Shown piece after piece: positions 52,994 through 60,919 of a stretch of DNA of 64,000 nt. The stretch's first letter is position 1. Each line of letters starts with the position of its first letter. The stretch is from Myxococcus eversor (GTDB lineage: Bacteria > Myxococcota > Myxococcia > Myxococcales > Myxococcaceae). The DNA is taken from NCBI RefSeq assembly GCF_010894455.1, contig NZ_JAAIXY010000017.1, forward strand, positions 62,001 through 126,000, in the 5' to 3' direction. The notes below the pieces were generated by a model that saw only the letters and a program-made list of their open reading frames with translations, was not told the origin of the DNA and made no database searches. Made by a program: the position numbers and the translations under genes.

Positions 52994-54304
52994 ATGCCGA
53001 ACGTCGTCGTCATCGGAGCGCAGTGGGGAGATGAGGGTAAGGGCAAGGTCGTCGACCTCCTTACCGAGCATGCCCAGTTGGTCGTCCGCTTCCAGGGCGG
53101 CAATAACGCGGGCCATACGCTGGTGGTGAACGGTCAGAAGACCGTCCTGCACCTGATTCCCTCGGGCATCCTCCACCCGGGCAAGACGTGTGTCATTGGC
53201 AACGGAGTGGTGGTGGACCCCGCGGTGCTCGTGGGCGAAATCGATGCGCTCAAGGCGCGCGGTTTCCTCAAGGAGGACTCGCAGCTCCTCATCTCCGACA
53301 ATGCCCACGTCATCTTCCCGTGGCACAAGCTGCTGGACAGCTTCCGCGAGAAGGCTCGGGGAGACAGCGCCATTGGCACCACCGGTCGCGGTATCGGCCC
53401 GTCCTATGAGGACAAGGTCGCGCGCCGGGGCATCCGCATGCGCGACCTGCTCAACCCGGAGCGGCTGCGCAAGCGCATCGAGGAGCGGTTGCCGCAGGCG
53501 CTCGAGGAGCTGAAGGAGCTGTGCGCGAAGGCGGGCGTCCCCGTGCCCCAGCTCGAGGTGCCGCAGGTGCTGGCCGAGTTCTCCGGCCTGGGCGAGCGGC
53601 TCAAGCCCTACGTGCACGACGCCTCGCTGTTCCTCGCGGAGCAGGTGCGCAAGGGCGCGCGCATCCTCTTCGAGGGCGCGCAGGGCACGCTGCTCGACGT
53701 GGACCACGGCACCTATCCCTTCGTCACGTCGTCGAACTGCGTGGCCGGCAATGCCGCGGTGGGCTCGGGCCTGGGGCCCACGGCCATCGACAAGGTGATG
53801 GGCATCAGCAAGGCCTACACCACGCGCGTGGGCGGTGGTCCGTTCCCCACGGAGCTGACCGACGCGATTGGCGACCAGCTGCGCAAGGTGGGTGACGAGT
53901 TCGGCGCGACGACGGGTCGTCCTCGCCGCTGCGGCTGGCTGGATGGCGTGGTGCTGCGCTACGCGGTGCGCGTCAACGGCCTGTGGGGCATCGCGCTCAC
54001 CAAGCTCGACGTGCTCAGCGGGCTTAAGTCGCTGCAGCTCTGCAACGCGTACGACCTGGATGGCACGAAGGTGACCGAGCTGCCCGGTGACTACGAGGAC
54101 CTGGCGCGCGTGAAGCCCATCTACGAGACGCTGCCCGGCTGGGACGAGAAGCTCGCGGGGGTGCGCAGCTTCGACGAGCTGCCGGGGAACGCGAAGCGCT
54201 ACGTCCGACGGGTGGAGGAGATCAGCGGCGTGCCCGTGGTGTGCGTCTCCGTGGGCGCGGACCGCGGTGAGACGGTGTTGCTGCAGAACCCCTTCCGGAG
54301 CTGA
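52994..54304 (+). CDS. purA: Adenylosuccinate synthetase
   Basis: A 436-residue enzyme converting IMP and aspartate to adenylosuccinate with GTP, the first committed step to AMP. The N-terminal GTP-binding loop QWGDEGKGKVVD is intact, followed by GGNNAGHT, the substrate-binding IGTTGRGIGPSYEDK, LFEGAQGT, YPFVTSSN and TGRPRRCGWLD, then the TKLDVLSG GTP-guanine motif. The length is normal. It follows addA closely and may share its transcript. A hairpin at 54316-54348 lies after the stop. Confidence 0.97.
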   Translation: MPNVVVIGAQWGDEGKGKVVDLLTEHAQLVVRFQGGNNAGHTLVVNGQKTVLHLIPSGILHPGKTCVIGNGVVVDPAVLVGEIDALKARGFLKEDSQLLISDNAHVIFPWHKLLDSFREKARGDSAIGTTGRGIGPSYEDKVARRGIRMRDLLNPERLRKRIEERLPQALEELKELCAKAGVPVPQLEVPQVLAEFSGLGERLKPYVHDASLFLAEQVRKGARILFEGAQGTLLDVDHGTYPFVTSSNCVAGNAAVGSGLGPTAIDKVMGISKAYTTRVGGGPFPTELTDAIGDQLRKVGDEFGATTGRPRRCGWLDGVVLRYAVRVNGLWGIALTKLDVLSGLKSLQLCNAYDLDGTKVTELPGDYEDLARVKPIYETLPGWDEKLAGVRSFDELPGNAKRYVRRVEEISGVPVVCVSVGADRGETVLLQNPFRS

Positions 54305-54315
54305 GGCTGGGAAGC

Positions 54316-54348
54316 GCACCCTCGGAGGAAACTTCCCACCGAGGGTGC
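54316..54348 (+). terminator. Hairpin after purA
   Basis: GCACCCTCGG (54316-54325) pairs perfectly with CCGAGGGTGC (54339-54348), 11 bases after the purA stop. No T-tract follows. Confidence 0.5.
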
Positions 54349-54414
54349 GGGACCGCCGTGACGCCGTCCCTGGATTCTGCTACGGCAGCCAGGAGCCACC
54401 CCCTGGGGGACGTC

Positions 54415-56127
54415 ATGGTTTTCGTGCGCAGGTCCGTCATCGCCCTGTCCGCGCTGTTGCTGCTCGGCGCAGCGGAGCCTTCCGAGCCCACCCGGGCCGC
54501 ATTCGCTCGCGGCGAGTCGGCGCTCTCCGGCGGTCGTTTGGAGGAAGCCGCCGCCGCGTATCGCGAGTCGCTGTCCGCCACGCCGGGGTATGCACCGGCG
54601 CTCAATGGCCTGGGCAGCGTCCTGTTCCGCCAGGGCCAGTTGAAGGACGCCATCGCGCGCTTCACCGAGGCGACTGAAGCGGACCCCCAGCACAAGATGG
54701 CGTTCTTCAACCTGGGCTATGCCGCGCGCAAGGCCGGGGATGCCGCCACCGCGGCGCGGGCGTACGCGCGCTACGTGCAGCTCGAGCCCGACGATGCGGA
54801 CGGCTACTACGGGCTGGCGGAGAGTCACCGGCAGCTCGGTGACAAGGCCCAGGCGATTGCCGCGTATCAGGGTTACATCGTCCGCGAGCGGCGTCCCTCC
54901 GAGCAGATCTGGGTGCAGAAGGCGCGAGGCCACCTGAAGGCCCTGGGCGGACAGCCCCTGTCGGCGAACGAGGTGGCACGTCCAGCAGTGGGCGCGGAGT
55001 CTTCGAACGGAGCGCTGCGGGAGAAGGGCGCGAGTCCGAGCGCCATGCCCGTGGCGGGTGCCTCGCAGCCGGGCGCGGGACAGGCGGGAACACTGGCCAG
55101 CGCGACTCCCGCGGGAACGGCCTCGTCGGTGGGCAACGCGCCGCACGTGGGCAGCGCGGCTCCAGCGGGAACGGCCTCGTCGGTGGGCAACGCGCCGCAG
55201 GTGGGCAGCGCGGCTCCAGCGGGAACGGCCTCGTCGGGAGGCAATGCCTCGCAGGTAGGCAGCGCGGCCCCTGCGGGAACGGCCTCGTCGGGTGGCGGCG
55301 CCTCACCGCCGGAGAGCTTCGCCCAGGCGGGAAGTGCCTCGCAGACGGGGAGCGCGCAGCAGGAGCCGTTGCCCTTCCCCTCGACGCGCGCGGCCTCGGA
55401 CGTCTCGCAGGAGCGCACGTCGAATCCGGCGCTGGCCGCCGCGCGCATCCGCGATGGCGACGCGTTGATGAAGGAGCGCCGCTACCGTGAGGCGGCCTTC
55501 GCCTTCCTGGATGCCTCGCACGCGGACGCGGGCCACGTGGAGGCCCTCTTCAAGTTGGGCAACGCGCTGGCCGTGCTGGGCTACTACGGGCAGGCGGTGG
55601 AGAAGTGGGAGACGGCGACGCGGCTCACGCAGGACACCGCCATCCGGCAGAGCGCGCAGGACAACATCACCCGGGCTCGCGCGAAGCTGGCCCAGGTGGG
55701 CGCTTCGCCGCAGGCGGCGGGGCAGGCTCCTGGCTCGGGTCCTGTCGCGGACCCGACACGTGCCCAGGCCCGACGCGCCTACGAGCAGGGAGTGCAGCGC
55801 ATCGGCGCGAGGGACTTCGCCACCGCGCTGACGCATCTGACGCTGGCCATCCAATTGGAGCCCATGCTCGCGGTCGCGTACACGGCGCGAGGCAGCGCGA
55901 ACATCGGCCTGCGTCGCTACGCGGAGGCCGCGGCGGACTACCAGTTCGCGCTGGAGTTGGAGCCCCAGTCGGCCTCGCCTCTTTACGGACTGGCCGAGTC
56001 CTACCGCGCCCTCGGTCGCAACGCCGAGGCCCGTGGTCTCTACGAGCGCTACGCCGCCTCGTCCGCCGCGGATGTCCGTGTCCAGCTCCAGGAGGAATCT
56101 CGACAGAAGGCCACGAAGCTGCGTTGA
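54415..56127 (+). CDS. TPR protein with low-complexity central region
   Basis: A 570-residue protein from ATG 54415 (an ATG start after GGGGGA). A hydrophobic segment at the start (VIALSALLLLGAAEP) suggests a signal peptide or anchor. Residues about 25-190 are four or more TPR units (ARGESALSGGRLEEAAAAYRESL, ALNGLGSVLFRQGQLKDAIARF). Residues about 200-335 are Ala/Ser/Gly/Pro-rich and include 18-residue tandem repeats. Residues about 360-560 are a second set of TPRs (DGDALMKERRYREAAFAFLDA, AYTARGSANIGLRRYAEAAADYQFALELEP). TPRs act as protein-binding scaffolds. The exported location suits a periplasmic or outer-surface assembly role, but no partner is evident. Confidence 0.85.
   Translation: MVFVRRSVIALSALLLLGAAEPSEPTRAAFARGESALSGGRLEEAAAAYRESLSATPGYAPALNGLGSVLFRQGQLKDAIARFTEATEADPQHKMAFFNLGYAARKAGDAATAARAYARYVQLEPDDADGYYGLAESHRQLGDKAQAIAAYQGYIVRERRPSEQIWVQKARGHLKALGGQPLSANEVARPAVGAESSNGALREKGASPSAMPVAGASQPGAGQAGTLASATPAGTASSVGNAPHVGSAAPAGTASSVGNAPQVGSAAPAGTASSGGNASQVGSAAPAGTASSGGGASPPESFAQAGSASQTGSAQQEPLPFPSTRAASDVSQERTSNPALAAARIRDGDALMKERRYREAAFAFLDASHADAGHVEALFKLGNALAVLGYYGQAVEKWETATRLTQDTAIRQSAQDNITRARAKLAQVGASPQAAGQAPGSGPVADPTRAQARRAYEQGVQRIGARDFATALTHLTLAIQLEPMLAVAYTARGSANIGLRRYAEAAADYQFALELEPQSASPLYGLAESYRALGRNAEARGLYERYAASSAADVRVQLQEESRQKATKLR
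55111..55302 (+). repeat. 54-base tandem repeat, about 3.5 copies
   Basis: Copies start at 55111, 55165, 55219 and 55273 (the last partial), each encoding an 18-residue unit of GTASSVGNAPxVGSAAPA type. The third copy and the partial fourth have drifted (for example Ser-Gly-Gly in place of Ser-Val-Gly). The reading frame is kept because 54 is a multiple of three. Confidence 0.9.
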
Positions 56128-56190
56128 CCGGCTGGCAGGCGGGCACCGGGGCAGGTGGATCCTGTCAGTCCCAGGCACTAATTTGTAGCC

Positions 56191-56622
56191 ATGGCCGGGC
56201 GCGACGCTGGGATGGACGATCGGCAGTTTTTTCGCCCCCGCCGGGGCCTGGCAGCCGCGATGGCGGTGGCTGGCCTGCTCTGGGTGGCGGTGCTGCTCTA
56301 CCTCTTCAAGTTCGAAGGGGTCCCACTGAAGACCTTCCTCTCAGCGGGCTTCTTCATCCTCTTCTTCGGCGTCTCGCTCACCTACTACGCGCGAACGCTC
56401 ATCGTCGTGGATGCCCGGGGCATCACCTACCGCGGCATGGTGCGCACGCGGCGGTTCTCCTTCTCGGATATCCGCAACGTGGACGTCCTGCCAGGGCCCG
56501 TCACCGTCTACGCGATTCGTGGACAGTGGGGATTCGTACACTTCACGAGCTTCTTCCGGCACCACCAGACGCTTGCCCGGATTCTCGTCGAACGCGCCGG
56601 ACTGGGGCCGATGCCGGGCTGA
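56191..56622 (+). CDS. Small two-helix membrane protein with PH-like domain
   Basis: A 143-residue protein with two hydrophobic helices (about 21-40 and 50-65) near the N-terminus. A short beta domain follows: LIVVDARGITYRGMVRTRRFSFSDIRNVDVLPGPVTVYAIRG, which fits the bacterial PH-like (bPH2/YdbS-type) pattern, then a helix at the C-terminus. The function of such proteins is mostly unknown; they are often envelope-associated. It is convergent with the FHA gene and ends 2 bases from it. Confidence 0.78.
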   Translation: MAGRDAGMDDRQFFRPRRGLAAAMAVAGLLWVAVLLYLFKFEGVPLKTFLSAGFFILFFGVSLTYYARTLIVVDARGITYRGMVRTRRFSFSDIRNVDVLPGPVTVYAIRGQWGFVHFTSFFRHHQTLARILVERAGLGPMPG

Positions 56623-56623
56623 C

Positions 56624-57499
56624 CTATCCGGTCGCCAGCACGTAGGTGACGAGCAGTCCCGCCAGCGCGGCCACGCTCCCCAGGCCGATGAGCCACCACT
56701 CCGGGAGCACACGGCGCGCGGTGGGCCGAGCCTCCGAGAGCCCCGCCCCTTCTCCTCCGGATGTCGGAACCTCGACGATTCCCTCCGAGCTGTGAGGGGC
56801 TCCAGGAGGCACGGGCTCGGCGGTCGGCTCGGGCGCGGGGGCCAGCTCCTCCAGCGGCGCCTGGAAGCGCAGGAGCGTGCGGCCCAGCTCCAGGACATCG
56901 CCGTCGGCCAGCGGCACCGGCTCTGTCACCCGCTGACCGTTGACGAAGACGCCGTTGGGGCTGCCGAGGTCCTCCAGCGTGAAGCCGCCATCGTCGTGGA
57001 GGACGCACGCATGGCTGCGTGAGACGGCCCTGTCTCTCAGGCGCAGCGTGGCCTCCTGTCCGCGACCCAGCTTCGTGCGGGACTCCGCGAGCGCGTGGGT
57101 TCGGCCCACATCCAGTCCCGTCAGGCAGGTGAGGGTGGCGGCGCGAGAGGGAGCCGGGGCCTCGAGTCCCGTGAGCAGCCCCTTGAGCATGGCGACCGTG
57201 CCCAGTCCGCGCTCCACGCGCGCTTCGGGCAGCACGCTCAGGAGCATCGTGTCGGGAAGGCCCAGCACCTCGCCGGGCAGCACCAGTCGCGAGACACCGG
57301 GCGGGACGAGCACGCCATTGACGGTGAAGGTCCGCGTGGCCTCCACCATGAGCCGGGGCCCTTCGATGCGCAGGGTCAGCAGGTGGGGAGGAAGGGCCTC
57401 CAGGCGGATGTGGTCATCGGGACCGCCTCCCAACAGGTGATGTCCTTCGGGCAACTCGAAGGGCGTGGTGGTGCCCAGGTGTTGGAATTCGAAGCGCAT
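56624..57499 (-). CDS. Membrane-anchored protein with two FHA domains
   Basis: A 291-residue protein from ATG 57499. The N-terminal domain (about 1-90) has the FHA outline (ELPEGHHLLGGGPDDHIRLEALPPHLLTLRIEG, then TVNGVLVPPG) but lacks the Ser-Arg-x-His phosphopeptide residues, so it may not bind phosphothreonine. The second (about 115-205) is canonical: LGRGQEATLRLRDRAVSRSHA, LGSPNGVFVNGQRV. A Pro-rich linker leads to a single C-terminal membrane helix (WLIGLGSVAALAGLLVTYVLATG). The tail-anchored FHA reader would sit on the cytoplasmic membrane face, where it could read phosphorylation by a Pkn kinase such as the one at 4951 (inference). Confidence 0.86.
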   Translation of the reverse strand: MRFEFQHLGTTTPFELPEGHHLLGGGPDDHIRLEALPPHLLTLRIEGPRLMVEATRTFTVNGVLVPPGVSRLVLPGEVLGLPDTMLLSVLPEARVERGLGTVAMLKGLLTGLEAPAPSRAATLTCLTGLDVGRTHALAESRTKLGRGQEATLRLRDRAVSRSHACVLHDDGGFTLEDLGSPNGVFVNGQRVTEPVPLADGDVLELGRTLLRFQAPLEELAPAPEPTAEPVPPGAPHSSEGIVEVPTSGGEGAGLSEARPTARRVLPEWWLIGLGSVAALAGLLVTYVLATG

Positions 57500-57637
57500 G
57501 GCCCGCCGTGGAGCAACGCGCGGACCCGCACGGCGCACAAGGAATCGCGCGCTTACCGTGGGCGAGCGTCCGGGACGGCGTCAGTCCATCCCCAGCGTGA
57601 GACGCACCCCGCCGCGAGACGCGCCCCGCTGAAGACT

Positions 57638-58393
57638 TCACGCGGCGGAGGCGAGCGCCGGCCCTCCGGAGGGAAGCCGCGTGCCGGGATACACCGCCAC
57701 GCCCGAGCCATCCGCGACGAACGCCGACGCGGGTGCCCCGCGCAGGACGGACGTGAAGCGGTCGCCATAGAGGCTCGCCACGTCGCACTCGAAGGCCACG
57801 TCCTCCGCCTGCCACACGGACCAGCGCGGGTGCTCCACGCGGTACTCCGCGCAGCCGCCGTCGCGTTGAGGCGTGTAGCCCCAGTAGTGCTCGGTGATGA
57901 ACTCTTCTTGCGAGCCAGGGGCGCTTTCGATGGGCGTGCCGCGCGTGCGTGCCGAGAGCCGATGCCAGCGGCCCTCGTGCTTCCAGGCGTATTCGAGCCG
58001 ACCCGGAGTGCCCTGCTCGGCGCCCTCCATCTCCACGACGTGCCGCATGGGCAGCGCGAGATAGGGCTCGTTGTAGACGACACGCGCCACGGTGGCGATG
58101 GCCCACCGAGGCACCAGCTCTCGCACGAAGGCCACGCCGCGCCGCCAGCCTTCGGGGCCGAGGTGCCGCACGTAGAAGCGCAGGTTCACCTCGTCGAAGT
58201 CCCGGTGGAAGGGCACCGCGAGTCCCCGCACGCGGGTGTCGAGGAAGCGGAAGCCCACCATGCTGGCGAAGGCCTTCCCGTTCCACGTATCCAGCTCCGT
58301 GCCGCGCGGCACGAGCGGCGCGAGCACCTTCGGGTCCACCTCGTAGTTGAGCATCACGAGGTACCGCCACGTGGCCGTGAGGAAGGGTCGCAT
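57638..58393 (-). CDS. YqjF-like (DUF2071) protein
   Basis: A 251-residue protein of the YqjF/DUF2071 family, a lipocalin-like acetoacetate-decarboxylase-type fold of unknown function. Visible family wording is TATWRYLVMLNYEVDPKVLAPLVPRGTELDTWNGKAFASMVGFRF near the start and NLRFYVR, with HYWGYTPQRDGGCAEYRVEHPRW near the end. There is no signal peptide or membrane helix. No catalytic residues can be assigned. Upstream (58394-58458) is the stop of another minus-strand gene with 65 bases between. Confidence 0.83.
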   Translation of the reverse strand: MRPFLTATWRYLVMLNYEVDPKVLAPLVPRGTELDTWNGKAFASMVGFRFLDTRVRGLAVPFHRDFDEVNLRFYVRHLGPEGWRRGVAFVRELVPRWAIATVARVVYNEPYLALPMRHVVEMEGAEQGTPGRLEYAWKHEGRWHRLSARTRGTPIESAPGSQEEFITEHYWGYTPQRDGGCAEYRVEHPRWSVWQAEDVAFECDVASLYGDRFTSVLRGAPASAFVADGSGVAVYPGTRLPSGGPALASAA

Positions 58394-58458
58394 GCTCCCT
58401 TCGTAGTGCGCTCCACGCCGCGCTGTCCCGCTCCGCGCGGCCTTGCTTGAACCCGGGC

Positions 58459-59178
58459 TTACTGGATTCGGAAGCCGATGTTCTGTGGGAGGGAGAACAT
58501 GTAGAGGGCCGCCACCACCATCATCACCGTGGCCAGGGAGAGGAGGGAGATCTTCAGCGACGGGTGGAGCAGCTTCGTCGACACGCCCGCGAAGAAGAGG
58601 ACGGAGGCGAAGAGGACGACGCAGAAGGTGAAGTTGTCGCCGTTCTGGGTGGACTGTCGCCCACTCTCGAAGAACCGGGTGGCCTGCTCGGCCAGCTCCT
58701 TGCTCCGGGTGCCCGGGGCAGGGTGGTACTCGGGGCGGGTGAAGGGCGTTCCCTCTGGCGCCTCATCCGGACGGGTGGACTCCGCGCGCCAGGCCTCGAA
58801 GGCGGGCCGGAACTCCTCCCGGAAGCGTCGCTCGAAGAACTCGGTCCGTCGCGTGTCGTTGTCGTTCCACGCATCCGCCCAGCTCTTGAAGACGCTGGTG
58901 TCTATCTCCACCAGCAGGGCCATCTCGGTGGAGGCGCGCACCGACTCCGCGCGCAGCGCGTTGGCCTTGCTGTACTGGAAGGACTGCTCACCGCTCCACC
59001 GCGTCGACTGGTAGGCCGTCCAGGCGGAGCCGACGGTGGCGAGCGCCAGCAGCACCGTGGCCAGCAACTCCAGCACGTACTCCCGGCGCCGCTCGTGCTC
59101 GGGGCGGAGGTGGAGGAGCGCGTCGGCGATCTCCTTCCGAAGCTCGTGCGGAATCGTGGGAGGCGTGTCCGTAGCCAT
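58459..59178 (-). CDS. Membrane protein of unknown function
   Basis: A 239-residue protein with hydrophobic helices at about 37-55, 182-197, 205-225 and possibly one near the end. A roughly 115-residue hydrophilic, helix-rich loop (about 60-175) lies between, containing WSGEQSFQYSKANALRAESVRASTEMALL and a Glu/Arg-rich RRTEFFERRFREEFRPAFEAW. The layout (one helix, long coiled loop, three helices) resembles DUF4337-like membrane proteins, a weak resemblance. There is no known motif. It is divergent from the CBM9-like gene at 59423. Confidence 0.7.
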   Translation of the reverse strand: MATDTPPTIPHELRKEIADALLHLRPEHERRREYVLELLATVLLALATVGSAWTAYQSTRWSGEQSFQYSKANALRAESVRASTEMALLVEIDTSVFKSWADAWNDNDTRRTEFFERRFREEFRPAFEAWRAESTRPDEAPEGTPFTRPEYHPAPGTRSKELAEQATRFFESGRQSTQNGDNFTFCVVLFASVLFFAGVSTKLLHPSLKISLLSLATVMMVVAALYMFSLPQNIGFRIQ

Positions 59179-59422
59179 GGAGAGGCCCTCTTTCTCTCAC
59201 GGGGATTGAGGTGTCGGCGCCGCGCGGAGCAGGGTCGGAGGGAGCACGCGACGTCGCGACATGGGCGAAACCTCTCGTGAGGTGCTGAAGGGAAGATGGC
59301 GCCTGCGCCACGCGAATGGGACGCAGAGGGCTCGGCCGGGCGGGTGCGTGGAGGGCCGCCAGGGCTTCCCATGGCGAACGGGCCCACGCCCCACCGTGAA
59401 GTCGCTAGGATGCCCGCCGCCG

Positions 59423-60619
59423 ATGCGCACCCCCATCACCGTCCTTCTCCTGACTCTCTCGTGCCTCGTGGCCGCGTGCCGCGATGAACAGGCGGGCCCC
59501 AAGCCGCGCCCGTCCCGTCTGCCCGAGCCCGCGACGGCCCGCGTCCTGGACGCCGCGCCCGCGGACCTGACGTTCCGCAGCGGCGCCACGTTCGCGGGTG
59601 GCTCGGTGGTGTACCTGGGCTCGAAGGTGTCACCCCCGAACGCCGCCCCGGGCGAGCAGGTTCGCCTGGCGCATTACTTCCAGGCGCGACGACCGCCTCC
59701 GCAGGGCTATGGCTTCTTCGTCCACGTGGTCGACGTGGCGACGGGCGGGATGCTCGTCAACGCGGACCACGAGTTTCAGGACGGCGCGGCGCCGCTGGCC
59801 TCGTGGCCGGTGGACAAGGTCATCGAGGACGTCCACTCCATTCCGATGCCGCCCGTGCCCTCCCGGGCCATGCTCGGCTTCTGGAGGGGCGACGAGCGGC
59901 TGCCCGTGGATGACGCCGCCTCCCATGACGGCTCCCACCGGATGCTCGGTCCACAGCTCGGCGGCGCGCCTCCGGAGCTGCCCGAGTATGTCGTCCGCAA
60001 GGCGAGCGCCGCTCCCACGATTGATGGCGTGCTCGACGACGCGGTCTGGAAGGGGGCCACGCCCGTGGTGCTGCAGGGCAGCTTCGACGGGCGCCCGGTG
60101 AAGCTGCGCACCGAGGCGCGGCTCGCCTACGACGACGCGTTCCTCTACGTGGCCTTCGACTGCGAGGACCCCGACGTCTGGGGCACGCTGCGCAAGCGCG
60201 ATGACCCCATCTACGAGCAGGAAGTGGTGGAGATCTTCCTCGACGCGAACGCGGACGGGCGCACGTACAACGAGCTCCAGGTGTCACCGCACAACGTCAA
60301 CTTCGACGCGTACTTCCCCGCGCGACGGCAGGGGATGGACCTGTCCTGGGACTCGGGGATGACGTCGGCGGTGAAGGTCCGCGGAACGCTGGACGACGCG
60401 TCCGACAAGGACGACGGCTGGTCCGTGGAGATGCGGATTCCCTTCGCGAAGCTCGCCGAGGTGCCGAACGTGCCGCCGCGCCCCGGTGAGCGCTGGCGCT
60501 TCAATCTCTACCGGCTGGAGCACCACGGCCGGCGCACGGTGGAGGGACAGGCCTTCTCTCCCCTCTTCGTCGGCGACTTCCACGCGCTGCCGCGCTTCGC
60601 GTGGCTCACCTTCCAGTGA
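59423..60619 (+). CDS. Lipoprotein with CBM9-like domain
   Basis: A 398-residue protein from ATG 59423 with a lipoprotein signal (LVAAC near residue 19). Residues about 30-190 contain a beta domain with repeated GS-V-V-Y-L and HVVDV strands, not assigned. Residues about 195-395 match CBM9-type carbohydrate-binding/DOMON-related domains: PTIDGVLDDAVWKGA, the L-A-Y-D-D-A-F-L-Y-V-A-F strand, EQEVVEIFLDANADGR, VEMRIPF and WRFNLYRLEH. Such domains bind sugars or heme. The protein probably sits on the outer membrane surface. The small gene at 60638 converges on it. Confidence 0.82.
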   Translation: MRTPITVLLLTLSCLVAACRDEQAGPKPRPSRLPEPATARVLDAAPADLTFRSGATFAGGSVVYLGSKVSPPNAAPGEQVRLAHYFQARRPPPQGYGFFVHVVDVATGGMLVNADHEFQDGAAPLASWPVDKVIEDVHSIPMPPVPSRAMLGFWRGDERLPVDDAASHDGSHRMLGPQLGGAPPELPEYVVRKASAAPTIDGVLDDAVWKGATPVVLQGSFDGRPVKLRTEARLAYDDAFLYVAFDCEDPDVWGTLRKRDDPIYEQEVVEIFLDANADGRTYNELQVSPHNVNFDAYFPARRQGMDLSWDSGMTSAVKVRGTLDDASDKDDGWSVEMRIPFAKLAEVPNVPPRPGERWRFNLYRLEHHGRRTVEGQAFSPLFVGDFHALPRFAWLTFQ

Positions 60620-60637
60620 GGAACCGGCACCGCGCGC

Positions 60638-60919
60638 TCACGCGTGCGGGGTGATGTCCCATTGGGCATCCGCCACGGAGCGCTCCGAAGTGTCTCCCAG
60701 GAAGCGGAGGTAGCCTTGGAGCTCCAGCGTGTCGATGAGCTCCTCGGACTCCTGTTGGGAGTAGCCCTTCAGGTCCACGAGCAGATCTCTCATGAGGGAC
60801 TTGCCGCGCAGGTAGCCCACGGGCTCCCCAGGGCCCAGCGCGTCCTTCAGGTCCGCCGTCAGTTGCCGCAGGTCGATGTCCTCGGGATTCATCGACTCAA
60901 CGATGGGAATGACGCGCAT
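60638..60919 (-). CDS. Small protein of unknown function
   Basis: A 93-residue acidic, helical protein, MRVIPIVESMNPEDID..., with LVDLKGYSQQESEELIDTLELQGYLRFLG in the middle. Its start is uncertain: TTG 60928, ATG 60919 or ATG 60892. The first two overlap the end of comEC by 32 or 23 bases, which suggests coupling to it. The last would leave no overlap. I chose 60919. The Glu-Leu-x-Thr-Leu-x-x-Gly-Tyr-x-x-Phe pattern looks like a small winged-helix fragment, but I do not recognise a family. Confidence 0.6.
   Translation of the reverse strand: MRVIPIVESMNPEDIDLRQLTADLKDALGPGEPVGYLRGKSLMRDLLVDLKGYSQQESEELIDTLELQGYLRFLGDTSERSVADAQWDITPHA

Noticed and set aside
55111..55302. CRISPR-like array
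   Set aside because: Copies are contiguous with no unique spacers and encode an in-frame protein repeat.
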